Source of the DNA: Sporomusa malonica
GTDB taxonomy: Bacteria; Bacillota; Negativicutes; Sporomusales; Sporomusaceae
Length of the DNA: 64,000 nt
Reading direction: 5' to 3'
Assembly (NCBI RefSeq): GCF_900176355.1
Contig: NZ_FWXI01000016.1
Span: forward strand, 58,892-122,891
Position numbers and translations under genes: made by a program. Shown one piece after another: positions 26,337 through 36,372 of this stretch. Below the pieces are notes generated by a model that saw only the letters and a list, made by a program, of their open reading frames with translations, did not search any database and had not been told where the DNA came from. Each line of letters begins with the position of its first letter. Position 1 is the stretch's first letter.

Positions 26337-28253
26337 ATGCGGCGCAAATTATCCTTAGGGATTTTGCTGTTAATTGATACAGCTATTGTTAGCTTAACAC
26401 CGCTTTTGGCGCTAATGATTCGTTTTGAGGAAACGGCTTTCGATGCTTTGTTTATCACATTTCTGTTTCCTTTGATGCCAGTGATTATCTTTGCTCGCCT
26501 TATAACTTTCTATGCCTTCGGTTTATATCATCGCTTGTGGCGTTATGCCAGTATTAATGAGCTACTAGCAATAGGCACAGCAGTGACACTAAGTTCGGTA
26601 ATTATCGTAACGTATACCTCGTTCATTGGCCCTGACATACCAAAAAGCGTTCACTTTATAAGCTGGTTCTCAGCTATTATTCTGATTGGTTTATCAAGAT
26701 TATGTGTGCGTATAATTTCTCATATGAGACAGATAAAGGGCAAAAAAGACACTTCTAATGTACTAATTATCGGTGCCGGCGATGCTGGGGCAATGATAGC
26801 TCGGGAAATAAAGTACAGGTACAACGGTAATAAAATTATTATCGGTTTTATTGATGATGATCCTTATAAGTACAACCAAATGATATTTGGAGTTAAAATC
26901 ATTGGCAATCGATCGGTAATAAGACAAACAGTGAGAGAGTATCAAGTGAATGAAATTATCATTGCAATGCCTTCCATCGGTGGAAACATAGTTCGGGAAA
27001 TATTAAGCGAATGCAGACAAACAGCGTGCACTGTTAAAACTCTCCCTGGTATGTATGAGCTTATTGATGGTAAGGTTACGGTCCAACAATTGCGGGATGT
27101 AAATTTGGAGGATTTGTTAAGAAGAGATCCAGTTCAGCTTGATTTGAGTGAAATTACTGGATTGATCAGCGGAAGGAATGTTCTCGTAACTGGGGCCGGC
27201 GGATCCATTGGCTCAGAATTATGCCGCCAAATCGCGAAGCTAGCCCCTAAGAAGCTTGTTCTTTTAGGAAAAGGTGAAAATAGCATTTATGAAATCGACA
27301 GAGAACTACGAATGAAATTTCCGAATATCGATATCAGGCCGATCATCGCGGACGTACGCGACCGCAAGAGAATCAATAAGGTATTCGTTGCTAATAAACC
27401 GCAGGTGGTGTTCCATGCTGCAGCTCATAAACACGTTCCCCTTATGGAGCTTCAACCAGAGGAGGCAGTACGAAACAATATCTTTGGTACTAAAGTTGTC
27501 GCAGAAGCAGCAGACAGGGCCCGATCAGAAGTCTTTGTCATGGTTTCAACAGATAAAGCAGTTAATCCGTCCAGTATAATGGGTGCTACTAAAAGAGTGG
27601 CTGAGCTCGTCATTCAAAGCGTCAGTAAACTTAGTGATACAAAATTTGTTGCTGTTCGATTTGGCAACGTGCTCGGAAGCCGGGGCAGTGTAATACCTCT
27701 GTTTAAAACACAGATAGCCGCAGGTGGGCCAATCACTATTACTCATCCCGATATGGAGCGATACTTTATGACCATTCCCGAAGCCGTACAATTAGTTCTC
27801 CAAGCTGGATCAATGGCCAGGGGGGGAGAAGTTTTTGTATTAGATATGGGTAAACCGGTTAAGATTGTCGATTTAGCTCATGACCTAATAGAACTTTCCG
27901 GGCTAGTACCATACGAGGATATAAAAATTGAATACACAGGAACAAGGCCTGGAGAAAAGCTATTTGAAGAATTGCTTACTGCCGAAGAAGGCATCGACGC
28001 AACTAAACATGAAAAAATTTTCATTGCGAATATAAGAACTATTGATGATAAACAGTTCCAACAGTGGCTAACCGCATTAAGACAGGCAATTCAAGATGAT
28101 GACGTAGTCGAAATTATCAAGAGAATGGTACCAACGTATTCGGCGGGAAGTTCATCTAACCGTAAGCAAGTCAATAATCAAGACAGTGAAACAAAGGTTA
28201 AAAACAAAGAGTATACGGGAGGATATCAGACAGCAACCGGATTGATACACTGA
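26337..28253 (+). CDS. membrane nucleotide-sugar 4,6-dehydratase (CapD/PglF/WbpM family)
   Basis: About 638 residues, with four N-terminal TM helices (residues about 5-115), a first Rossmann domain (VLIIGAGDAGAMIAREI), and a C-terminal SDR catalytic domain with NVLVTGAGGSIGSELC. The active site is STDKAVNPSSIMGATKR, with Met in place of Tyr in the YxxxK motif as usual for this family. It most likely converts UDP-GlcNAc to a 4-keto-6-deoxy sugar, the first step to sugars such as QuiNAc, FucNAc or bacillosamine. The start is ATG 26337, behind GGGGGAT. Confidence 0.9.
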   Translation: MRRKLSLGILLLIDTAIVSLTPLLALMIRFEETAFDALFITFLFPLMPVIIFARLITFYAFGLYHRLWRYASINELLAIGTAVTLSSVIIVTYTSFIGPDIPKSVHFISWFSAIILIGLSRLCVRIISHMRQIKGKKDTSNVLIIGAGDAGAMIAREIKYRYNGNKIIIGFIDDDPYKYNQMIFGVKIIGNRSVIRQTVREYQVNEIIIAMPSIGGNIVREILSECRQTACTVKTLPGMYELIDGKVTVQQLRDVNLEDLLRRDPVQLDLSEITGLISGRNVLVTGAGGSIGSELCRQIAKLAPKKLVLLGKGENSIYEIDRELRMKFPNIDIRPIIADVRDRKRINKVFVANKPQVVFHAAAHKHVPLMELQPEEAVRNNIFGTKVVAEAADRARSEVFVMVSTDKAVNPSSIMGATKRVAELVIQSVSKLSDTKFVAVRFGNVLGSRGSVIPLFKTQIAAGGPITITHPDMERYFMTIPEAVQLVLQAGSMARGGEVFVLDMGKPVKIVDLAHDLIELSGLVPYEDIKIEYTGTRPGEKLFEELLTAEEGIDATKHEKIFIANIRTIDDKQFQQWLTALRQAIQDDDVVEIIKRMVPTYSAGSSSNRKQVNNQDSETKVKNKEYTGGYQTATGLIH

Positions 28254-28307
28254 TTCAAGCGATAAGAATGGCTTAAATATATTGGCGGTATATAGGGGGG
28301 GGATCTA

Positions 28308-29543
28308 TTGAAATTTGATGCGGGTAATATTTATAACGAATTATCGCCAGAACTCAGGTTGGTATTACTGTGTTCCAGTTTAAAGCGTAATGATAATGAC
28401 CAAGACACCATAGATACGCTAATTGACTGTGGGATTAATTGGCCAATGTTTATCCATTTAGTTTTGCACCATCGGGTCTATCCCTTGGTATATCGATACC
28501 TGAGTACATTAGAGCATTCTAATGTACCGGATAAAGTATTAGCGGCTTTGTACAAATTTAAGAAGGATAATGATTGTAAGACTTTGCAGATGTCAGCAGA
28601 ATTCGTAAGGATACTCCGGGCATTAGAACAAAAGGAGATCTTCGCGATAGTCATGAAAGGATTTCCTCTTGCGTATCAGCTTTATGGTGACATAACACTA
28701 AGGATGTCAAGAGATTTGGACCTTCTTGTACATCCAGAAGATGTTGACGAGGCTAGACGGGCAATCGAAAGTAACGGATATGTTTGGAAACATCCGTTGG
28801 CGCATACGACACCTGCGCGATTTAAAAAATGGATGGAATCCAATAAGCATTTAGTGTACTGGCACCCTGAACTGGAAATATGTATAGAGCTTCACTGGCG
28901 GCTGGATAGTTGGGGTATGGACTTCCCGTTGAATGTGGTAAAAAATAATATGACTTCAATGCAGATGTTTGGTCAGTCTGTAAATATTCTTGACAAGGAA
29001 GAATTACTTTTATACTTGGTTATACATGGTGCTGTTCACGCATGGTTTCGCGTTAAATGGTTGGTTGATATTGATCTCATTGTTAGGAAAGGCGATTTTT
29101 CTTGGGAAAGGTTATTCCTGCTAGCCGATAGTCTGAGCGTTAAGAGTGTCCTAAATCAAGCAATTATCTTATTGCGAGAACTCTTACAGACATCTTTTCC
29201 CAAGGAGATTATTTATTTGGCTGAAAAGGATAGGGCAGCTCAAGCTTTGGCCGTTATGGCACTGCGTTTTATAAAAGATAATGGTCTCTGCAGGAAGATA
29301 ACACTTAAGGAAAAGGCCTCAATTTTATATAAGCATAAAAGGTATGAATATAGCTTACATTCTGGATGGCGGGGACGAGCATTATGTATTTCTAGGTGTT
29401 TTATACCGTCAGTAAACGATTTAGAACTGATCCTGTTATCGGAGAGGTTATATTTTCTCTATTATATTATATCGCCAATAAGGTGGATTTATGGAAGAAC
29501 GCGTAATGTTATAACAAATATGGCACGTGGTTTGAGTTGGTAG
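28308..29543 (+). CDS. nucleotidyltransferase family protein (NTP_transf_5 type)
   Basis: A 411-residue protein. The middle segment AIVMKGFPLAYQLYGD...RMSRDLDLLV holds the conserved nucleotidyltransferase G-x-x-L...RDLDLLV acidic motif, and the rest is helical. It starts with TTG behind GGGGGGGATC. Proteins of this family occur in polysaccharide clusters and also in lasso-peptide clusters; in the pseudomycoidin pathway such an enzyme modifies the phosphorylated C-terminal residue. Its substrate here is unknown; context favours a polysaccharide role. Confidence 0.75.
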   Translation: MKFDAGNIYNELSPELRLVLLCSSLKRNDNDQDTIDTLIDCGINWPMFIHLVLHHRVYPLVYRYLSTLEHSNVPDKVLAALYKFKKDNDCKTLQMSAEFVRILRALEQKEIFAIVMKGFPLAYQLYGDITLRMSRDLDLLVHPEDVDEARRAIESNGYVWKHPLAHTTPARFKKWMESNKHLVYWHPELEICIELHWRLDSWGMDFPLNVVKNNMTSMQMFGQSVNILDKEELLLYLVIHGAVHAWFRVKWLVDIDLIVRKGDFSWERLFLLADSLSVKSVLNQAIILLRELLQTSFPKEIIYLAEKDRAAQALAVMALRFIKDNGLCRKITLKEKASILYKHKRYEYSLHSGWRGRALCISRCFIPSVNDLELILLSERLYFLYYIISPIRWIYGRTRNVITNMARGLSW

Positions 29544-29564
29544 AAAAATTGTAGGGAGTTCTAA

Positions 29565-30302
29565 ATGATGGAAGGCGTTGGCCAGCAAGGTAGCGAGAAG
29601 CAAGCTTTCAATGATATTAATACTGCCGCTTATGCGGGAGTATATAACCGTGTATTTAAGCGCGTTATTGGTTTTTCGCTTGCGATTTTGCTGTTAGTAC
29701 CATTAATTCCTCTATATATTTTAATTGCAATAGCAATTGTTATTGAATCCGGGTTTCCAATATTTTACAAAGCTGATCGAGGCGGCTATCGAGGAAGTTC
29801 GTTTCAAATTTATAAATTTCGTTCTATGGTACGGAATGCCGATCAAATTGGCGGTGGAACTACAGCCCTAAATGACAGCAGAATTACTAAAATTGGCAGT
29901 TTCCTTAGAAAGACTAAGCTGGATGAAACTGCACAGCTGCTTAATATTATTAAGGGTGAAATGAGTTTCATAGGGCCAAGGCCAGAACTTCTGAAATATA
30001 CAAATCAGTATCAAGGCACAGAAAAATATATATTAGAAGTTCGCCCAGGGATTACAGATTATAGTTCCCTTGAATTTATAAATTTAGATGATATAGTCGG
30101 CAGCAGTAATGCCGATGAGGTGTACGAAAATAAGGTGCTTAAAAGGAAGAACCAATTAAGAATCAAATATGCTACGACTGTTTCTTTTAAGACAGATGTA
30201 AAGCTGTTCTTTCAAACTATCTATATGACAAGCCAAAAAGCCTTAAGCGTTGCTTTTGCGATGGAGGTATGGCATGGAAAAAATAGTGCTAAAAAATTCT
30301 GA
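29565..30302 (+). CDS. initiating sugar-phosphate transferase (bacterial sugar transferase, PglC-like)
   Basis: A 245-residue protein with one N-terminal membrane hairpin (about residues 32-58) and the conserved catalytic core YKFRSMV, KTKLDETAQLLNIIKGEMSFIGPRPEL. It transfers a sugar phosphate from a UDP-sugar to undecaprenyl phosphate and so starts the repeat unit. The last 29 bases overlap the next gene, whose ribosome-binding site lies inside it. Confidence 0.9.
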   Translation: MMEGVGQQGSEKQAFNDINTAAYAGVYNRVFKRVIGFSLAILLLVPLIPLYILIAIAIVIESGFPIFYKADRGGYRGSSFQIYKFRSMVRNADQIGGGTTALNDSRITKIGSFLRKTKLDETAQLLNIIKGEMSFIGPRPELLKYTNQYQGTEKYILEVRPGITDYSSLEFINLDDIVGSSNADEVYENKVLKRKNQLRIKYATTVSFKTDVKLFFQTIYMTSQKALSVAFAMEVWHGKNSAKKF

Positions 30303-31215
30303 TCTAGCAGTATCACGTTTGTGTATGGGTGGATGTCCTATGGGGGGATACGGTTGGGGAACTGTATCCAAAAGTGACCTAATTGCTACTGTTAGAAGGG
30401 CACTAGAGATCGGGATCAATTTTTTTGATTCTGCAGATACCTATGGTCTTGGCGAGGCGGAAAAAACATTAGGGGAAGCGCTAGCAAGTAATCGACAGCA
30501 AGCAGTAATAGCCACTAAATTTGGCGTACGAGTTGAAAACGGTCAGACTTTTTATGATAATAGTCCCCAGTGGATTAATAAGGCGGCTGAAAATAGCCTT
30601 AGACGCTTAGGTACAGATTATATTGATCTGTATCAAGTTCATTACCGTGACGGAAAAACGCCTATTAGTGAAGTCATTGATAGCTTGACAAGGTTAAAAG
30701 ACAAAGGCTGGATTAGATATTTTGGGCTATCGAACATACATATCGGGGATATTGCCGAATTAGAGTCCGAATCAGGTAGGTTTGTTAGCTTTCAAGATGA
30801 ATATAGTCTTGCCTGTAGGAAGAACGAAGCGGACGTGTGTGAAATTACGAAGTTACTTGAACTAACGCCTTTGACATGGGGAAGTCTGGGACAAGGTATC
30901 CTAACCGGAAAGTATGATGAGACTGCAATTTTCAGCTCTGATGACAGACGTTCTAGAGATATATACGTTAACTTTCATGGCAGGAAGTTGTTAAAAAACC
31001 TAGAGATAGTCAACGAAATGCGAAAAATATCTGCTGAGATTAATAAGCCTGTTTCAGGTATAGCAATTAGATGGATATTAGATTACTTGCCTGAATCTGT
31101 TGTGATCACTGGAATCAAGAATACTCAGCAATTGTTGTCCAATACAAAGGCGCTTGGCTGGAATCTAGATAAGAGGTTTGTAGAAAGACTGCAAAGGGTG
31201 TCACTGGATGTATGA
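30274..31215 (+). CDS. aldo/keto reductase
   Basis: A 313-residue (beta/alpha)8 NAD(P)H-dependent oxidoreductase. Visible features are FFDSADTYGLGEAE (catalytic Asp and Tyr), ATKFGV (Lys) and YQVHYRD (His). The start is ATG 30274, 6 bases after GGAGG; the longer frame from 30250 has no site. In this operon it probably reduces a keto-sugar intermediate or makes a small substituent of the polysaccharide; the exact substrate cannot be told. Confidence 0.85.
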   Translation: MEKIVLKNSDLAVSRLCMGGCPMGGYGWGTVSKSDLIATVRRALEIGINFFDSADTYGLGEAEKTLGEALASNRQQAVIATKFGVRVENGQTFYDNSPQWINKAAENSLRRLGTDYIDLYQVHYRDGKTPISEVIDSLTRLKDKGWIRYFGLSNIHIGDIAELESESGRFVSFQDEYSLACRKNEADVCEITKLLELTPLTWGSLGQGILTGKYDETAIFSSDDRRSRDIYVNFHGRKLLKNLEIVNEMRKISAEINKPVSGIAIRWILDYLPESVVITGIKNTQQLLSNTKALGWNLDKRFVERLQRVSLDV

Positions 31216-32089
31216 ACAGAAAAAACATGCCTATTTAATAATGGCCTATAATAATTTTTATGTGTTAGAAAAATTGCTTTTATTACTGGACGACAACAGG
31301 AACGATATATATGTTCATGTAGACAAGAAAACTAGCGACTTTGATAAAAACTATTTTGACAAGTTAAATATATACTCAAACATATTTTTTATTGAAAGAA
31401 GAAATGTTTATTGGGCTGATTACTCACAAGTAGATGTTACTTTGGCTTTATTAAGAGCAGCCACTAAAAACAAACAATATCATTATTATCATCTATTGTC
31501 AGGGTCAGACTTACCTATTAAATCACAGGACTATATACATGATTTTTTTAGAAATAAAGACTGTCAATTTGTGGGTATAGTACCTCGGATATTTTGGTAT
31601 TCCATCAGAAGAGTTAAATATTATTTTCCATTTTTAGATAATCGATATTATAGAAATTCTAAAATTTTAAAAGCCTTCGTCGCCGTACTAGTACTTATAC
31701 AGCAATTTTGTCAAATTAATCGGCTCAAATACTATGAGCTAGATATTTATAACGGTTGGACTTGGTTCTCTATTAGTCATAGTTTTGCTAGCTACCTTAT
31801 TGAGCAAGAAAATACTATTGCCAAGATGTTTCAAAAGGCAATGGCACCTGACGAATTATTTATACAGACTATGGCATTCAACTCTGATTATAAAGATAAG
31901 ATTTTTGATATTACAGATCTGAAAAATGGATCAATGCGTTATATAGATTGGAAAAGAGGCACACCATATGTATTTCGTTCGTCTGACTTTGAAGATTTAA
32001 TAAATAGCAGGTATTTGTTTGCAAGAAAATTTGATGAAAATGTCGATAGAGACATTATAGATAGAGTATATCATCAAGTAAAAAAATAG
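31208..32089 (+). CDS. GT14-like glycosyltransferase (core-2/I-branching enzyme family)
   Basis: A 293-residue protein with the family pattern KHAYLIMAYNNFYVLEKLL, DIYVHVDKK, YYHLLSGSDLPIKS and NGWTWFSIS near the middle, followed by PDELFIQT. Members of this family add beta-linked N-acetylglucosamine or xylose. It overlaps the reductase stop by 8 bases, so translation is coupled. Confidence 0.85.
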   Translation: MYEQKKHAYLIMAYNNFYVLEKLLLLLDDNRNDIYVHVDKKTSDFDKNYFDKLNIYSNIFFIERRNVYWADYSQVDVTLALLRAATKNKQYHYYHLLSGSDLPIKSQDYIHDFFRNKDCQFVGIVPRIFWYSIRRVKYYFPFLDNRYYRNSKILKAFVAVLVLIQQFCQINRLKYYELDIYNGWTWFSISHSFASYLIEQENTIAKMFQKAMAPDELFIQTMAFNSDYKDKIFDITDLKNGSMRYIDWKRGTPYVFRSSDFEDLINSRYLFARKFDENVDRDIIDRVYHQVKK

Positions 32090-32105
32090 ATTGGTGGGAG
32101 ATAGC

Positions 32106-32918
32106 GTGAATAGTAAGGAACTTGCCTGGAGAATAAGACGCCACGGAGTTGAGATGACTCACACTTCAAAAGGATCACATATTGGTTCTATATTATCAGT
32201 AGCTGATATTATAGCAGTTTTATATACAAATATTCTCAAATACGACATAGCAAATATAAGATGGGAAGAACGTGATCGGGTAATCCTCAGCAAAGGGCAT
32301 GCCGGCGCTGCCATCTATGCCGCTCTTGCAGAATGTGGTTTTTTTGATGTTGAAGAATTAAAAACCCACTATGCCAACGGTAGCCGCCTTTCCGGTCATG
32401 TCTCCCATAAAGGTGTTCCCGGGGTAGAGTTTTCCACAGGATCACTAGGTCATGGATTGCCAGTTGGCTGCGGTATGGCCATGGCGGCAAAAAAAAATAA
32501 TCAGAATCATCGGGTATTTGTTATCTGCGGCGACGGCGAATGTGATGAAGGCTCTGTTTGGGAAGCCGCTCTGATTGCACATCATTATAGACTAGATAAT
32601 CTAAGTGTAGTTATCGATAATAACAAAATGCAAAGCTTAGACTTTTGTGAAAACACAATTGCGCTTGAACCATTTGCCGACAAATGGGAAGCATTTGGCT
32701 GGCATGTGCTCGACATAGACGGGCATGATCATAGTGCACTAAAAAATGCCTATGATACTACATGTCATAATAAAGACAAGCCGACAGTCATCATTGCCAA
32801 TACCATAAAGGGGAAAGGAATTTCATTTATGGAAAACAACATTCTTTGGCATTATCGTACGCCCCAAGGCGAAGAATATGATGCCGCGGTTGTGGAGTTG
32901 GAAGGTCAACGTCCATGA
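32106..32918 (+). CDS. transketolase-like protein, N-terminal subunit
   Basis: About 270 residues, matching the thiamine-pyrophosphate-binding half of transketolase (SKGSHIGSILSVADIIAVLY, ILSKGHAG, GSLGHGLPVGCGMA, VICGDGECDEGSVWEAA). GTG 32106 is taken as the start because GGTGGGAG lies just before it. The pyrimidine half is the next gene, overlapping by 4 bases. Split transketolases in polysaccharide clusters are thought to transfer two-carbon units in making unusual sugars; that role is inference. Confidence 0.85.
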   Translation: MNSKELAWRIRRHGVEMTHTSKGSHIGSILSVADIIAVLYTNILKYDIANIRWEERDRVILSKGHAGAAIYAALAECGFFDVEELKTHYANGSRLSGHVSHKGVPGVEFSTGSLGHGLPVGCGMAMAAKKNNQNHRVFVICGDGECDEGSVWEAALIAHHYRLDNLSVVIDNNKMQSLDFCENTIALEPFADKWEAFGWHVLDIDGHDHSALKNAYDTTCHNKDKPTVIIANTIKGKGISFMENNILWHYRTPQGEEYDAAVVELEGQRP

Positions 32919-33838
32919 GAGACCAATTTACAGCGACATTAAAGACAATAGCAGAAAAAGACAAGAATGTAGTACTTGTGACCGGTGATTTAGGTTTCGG
33001 CGTTCTCAAAAGCTTTTGGGAAGAACTACCTCACCAATTTATCAATGCTGGAATATCGGAACAAGCGATGACTGGAATGGCAGCCGGTATGGCGATCGAA
33101 GGAAAAACTGTTTTTACCTATTCTATTGGTAATTTCCCTACATTACGGTGTATAGAGCAGATTAGAAATGATTGCACCTATCATAACGCGAATGTGAAAA
33201 TAGTCTGTGTCGGCGGCGGTTTTGTCTATGGATCGTTAGGTATGAGCCACCACGCCACCGAAGATTTGGCAATGATGCGCGCATTACCGAATTTGGTTGT
33301 AATGGCTCCCGGTGATTTGGTTGAGGCGGAATGTGCCACTAAGGCAATATATGAGTACCCGGGAACCTGCTATTTGCGACTGGGGCGAGGCGGTGAAAAA
33401 CGGATACACAATAGAATTGATAACTTCCAAATAGGCAAAGCCATCAAAATACTGGAGGGAGAGCAGGTTGTGTTATTTTCTACAGGCGCTATTGTTGATG
33501 AAGTGCACGAAGCGTGTGACATATTGAAAAAAAGTGGTATTACACCTGCCTTTTATACCTTCCCCACGGTCAAACCCATTGATTTGGCAGTAATTAGGGA
33601 ATGTGCAGGACGGTATGATTTGATTGTCACTGTGGAAGAACATAACATTGTTGGCGGTTTCGGTAGTTCGGTAGCCGAGGTGCTGGCAGAGTTGAAGTCC
33701 AGAAAGGCGAGAATGTTAAAGATAGGCTTAAATGATACATATTCCTCTATAGTCGGCACTCAGCAGTTTTTAAGAGACTATTATGGCATGAGTGCCAGAA
33801 AGATTTCTCAAATAATAAAGGGTGTAGTTAATGAGTAA
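32915..33838 (+). CDS. transketolase-like protein, C-terminal subunit
   Basis: A 307-residue partner of the preceding gene, covering the pyrimidine-binding and C-terminal domains (VLVTGDLGFGV, INAGISEQAMTGMAAGMA, VEEHNIVGGFGS). The ATGA overlap of 4 bases implies coupled translation of the two subunits in equal amounts. It is not a housekeeping transketolase because it lies inside the polysaccharide operon between two glycosyltransferase genes. Confidence 0.87.
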   Translation: MRDQFTATLKTIAEKDKNVVLVTGDLGFGVLKSFWEELPHQFINAGISEQAMTGMAAGMAIEGKTVFTYSIGNFPTLRCIEQIRNDCTYHNANVKIVCVGGGFVYGSLGMSHHATEDLAMMRALPNLVVMAPGDLVEAECATKAIYEYPGTCYLRLGRGGEKRIHNRIDNFQIGKAIKILEGEQVVLFSTGAIVDEVHEACDILKKSGITPAFYTFPTVKPIDLAVIRECAGRYDLIVTVEEHNIVGGFGSSVAEVLAELKSRKARMLKIGLNDTYSSIVGTQQFLRDYYGMSARKISQIIKGVVNE

Positions 33839-35018
33839 AAAAATATGTATTGTTACCACTACGTCTTTACCTATTAACCAGTTTATTAGATTTAGCTTTG
33901 AAGAATTTCATACTAGTGGATATGATGTCAGTATTTTATGCGATATGGATGATGAATTTGTAAAGTCATTACCGGAATATGTGAACCCAATACATATTTC
34001 CATGAAAAGAGGTATTAGTATTGTTGGAATAATAGCAACTCTAGAAATGTATAAAATTTTCAAAAAAGAGAAGTTCAATCTAGTTCAATACTCTACTCCT
34101 AATGCTTCTTTTTATGCAAGTATTGCTAGTTTTTTTGCAAGAGTACCTATTAGACTTTATTGTCAATGGGGTATGATATTTGTTTCTTTTACTGGATTAA
34201 GGAGATCTATATTTAAAAGTATTGAAAAAGTAATATGCAGATTGTCCACTGATGTGCAGCCGGTTAGCCACGGTAACCTATATCTTGGCCGAGAAATGAA
34301 TTTCTATAACGAGAAAAACAGTAGAGTTGTTTGGAATGGCAGTGCTTGTGGAGTTGATTTAACTAAGTTTGATATATCAAAAAAGAAACAGTTTAGACAA
34401 GAAATAAGAGCTAAGTATAAAATTTCCCAAGATGATATTGTAATCGGATACTTGGGCCGGCTTATGAAGGATAAAGGCTTTGATGAATTGATTAGTTCTT
34501 TTAAACTTCTTAAAGAAAAATATCCTTACTTAAAAATGCTTTTTGTAGGTCCCACAGAAAGAACCTACAACGAGAATCCTGAACTCATAACATACTTCTA
34601 TGAGTGTACTGATATTATAAAAGTAGGCAACGTACCTGATACGGAACGTTATTATTCAGCCATGGATCTATTTGTTTTTCCTAGTTACCGAGAGGGATTC
34701 GGCAATGTAGTCATAGAGGCGCAAGCTATGGCCCTGCCGCTTGTTATTTCAGATGTACCAGGGCCTACTGATGGGGTAGTAGTGGATGAAACTGCCTTTA
34801 TTGTGCCGGTAAAAACAATAGAACCATTAGCTGATAAGATTGAAACTTTAATTTGTAATGAAAACTTGCGTCTGTCAATGGGTAATCGAGGTAGAGCACT
34901 CGTTGAGGCAAGGTTTGATAGCAAAATTTTACTTAAGAAGATAATAGAAAACCGAAACTGGTTGATACAGGGATTACGAGGCAACAGCTTGGAGGGAAAA
35001 CGGCATGAGTCTCTTTGA
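33831..35018 (+). CDS. GT4-family glycosyltransferase
   Basis: A 395-residue GT-B enzyme. The C-terminal donor domain shows IGYLGRLMKDKGFDELI, FVFPSYREGFGNVVIEAQAM (the E-x7-E motif) and IVPV. It overlaps the transketolase gene by 8 bases and the next gene by 14. Donor and acceptor sugars are unknown. Confidence 0.88.
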   Translation: MSKKICIVTTTSLPINQFIRFSFEEFHTSGYDVSILCDMDDEFVKSLPEYVNPIHISMKRGISIVGIIATLEMYKIFKKEKFNLVQYSTPNASFYASIASFFARVPIRLYCQWGMIFVSFTGLRRSIFKSIEKVICRLSTDVQPVSHGNLYLGREMNFYNEKNSRVVWNGSACGVDLTKFDISKKKQFRQEIRAKYKISQDDIVIGYLGRLMKDKGFDELISSFKLLKEKYPYLKMLFVGPTERTYNENPELITYFYECTDIIKVGNVPDTERYYSAMDLFVFPSYREGFGNVVIEAQAMALPLVISDVPGPTDGVVVDETAFIVPVKTIEPLADKIETLICNENLRLSMGNRGRALVEARFDSKILLKKIIENRNWLIQGLRGNSLEGKRHESL

Positions 35019-36372
35019 GAAAATTGTTAAGCGGGAAGAAAAAATATCGCTTGTTGGTCTTGGATATGTTGGTATGCCCATTGCGGTTTCCTTCGCTCAA
35101 AAAGTGGATGTTATTGGCTTTGATGTGAATAAGCACAAAATCGAGCAATATAAAAGTGGCTTTGATCCGACGAATGAAATAGGTGATGAAGCGATTAAAA
35201 ATACGACAGTGGAATTTACATATGATGAAGCAAAATTACGGGAAGCAAAATTCCACATTGTTGCGGTACCGACGCCAATTCATAAAGATAAAACTCCCGA
35301 TTTATCACCTCTGCAGAGCGCAAGCAGGGTTGTTGGACGAAACCTCACAAAAGGCTCGATAGTGGTTTTTGAATCGACTGTTTATCCAGGAGTCACCGAA
35401 GACATTTGTATTCCGATCTTAGAACAAGAATCCGGATTCCAATGTGGCGTTGATTTCAAAGTAGGTTACTCGCCAGAACGCATTAATCCTGGAGATAAGC
35501 TGCACCGACTGGAAACGATAGTCAAGGTGGTTGCCGGTATAGACGAAGAATCACTGGACATTATTGCAAAAGTTTATGAGCTAGTTGTACAGGCTGGTGT
35601 GCATCGCGCGGAAAGTATTAAAGTTGCGGAAGCAGCAAAGGTGATTGAAAATAGCCAGCGTGATATCAATATTGCCTTTATGAATGAGTTATCCATTATT
35701 TTCAACAAAATGGGTATTGATACAAAAGCAGTATTGGCAGCAGCTGGTACGAAATGGAATTTTATGAAATTTACCCCTGGCCTTGTAGGGGGGCATTGCA
35801 TTGGCGTTGATCCTTATTATCTGACCTACAAGGCGGAAGAACTGGGCTATCACTCCCAAATCATTTTATCAGGACGAAGGATCAATGATGAGATGGGAAA
35901 GTATATTGCTGAAATCACCGTTAAAAAGATGATTCAGGCTAACAAACATATTAAAGGAGCCAAGGCAGCGGTATTAGGCTTTACTTTTAAAGAGAATTGT
36001 CCAGATAGCCGCAATACAAAAGTTATCGATATTATTCGGGAATTACAGAATTATGGCGTCCAAACAGTAGTGGTCGATCCTGTTGCAGACGTAGAAGAAG
36101 TTAAGAGCGAATATGGTATGTCTCTATGCAGCATCGATCAGATTGGTGAGGTAGACGCAATTATTCTTGCCGTAGCTCATGATAAGTTTATAACCTTGGA
36201 GTTGGAGAGCCTGAAAAAATTATATAAAACTGGACGTCCTGATATATACAATGAGGTAGCTGCGACACTGAGCAACGATTTTGTTAGTTCACAGTGTGTT
36301 CTTATTGATGTGAAGGGGATTTTTAGTTCCAAACAAGCAAAAGACATGAACTATGTTTACTGGAGGCTATAA
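35005..36372 (+). CDS. nucleotide-sugar 6-dehydrogenase (TviB/WbpO type)
   Basis: A 455-residue UDP-sugar dehydrogenase with N-terminal NAD-binding fold ISLVGLGYVGMPIAV, a central helix with NSQRDINIAFMNELS, catalytic Cys in GGHCIGVDPYYL, and a C-terminal UDP-binding domain. The sequence style (TviB/VipA) points to oxidation of UDP-GlcNAc or UDP-GalNAc to the uronic acid. The following epimerase completes the usual TviB-TviC pair for UDP-GalNAcA, so the polysaccharide is probably acidic. Confidence 0.88.
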   Translation: MSLFEKIVKREEKISLVGLGYVGMPIAVSFAQKVDVIGFDVNKHKIEQYKSGFDPTNEIGDEAIKNTTVEFTYDEAKLREAKFHIVAVPTPIHKDKTPDLSPLQSASRVVGRNLTKGSIVVFESTVYPGVTEDICIPILEQESGFQCGVDFKVGYSPERINPGDKLHRLETIVKVVAGIDEESLDIIAKVYELVVQAGVHRAESIKVAEAAKVIENSQRDINIAFMNELSIIFNKMGIDTKAVLAAAGTKWNFMKFTPGLVGGHCIGVDPYYLTYKAEELGYHSQIILSGRRINDEMGKYIAEITVKKMIQANKHIKGAKAAVLGFTFKENCPDSRNTKVIDIIRELQNYGVQTVVVDPVADVEEVKSEYGMSLCSIDQIGEVDAIILAVAHDKFITLELESLKKLYKTGRPDIYNEVAATLSNDFVSSQCVLIDVKGIFSSKQAKDMNYVYWRL

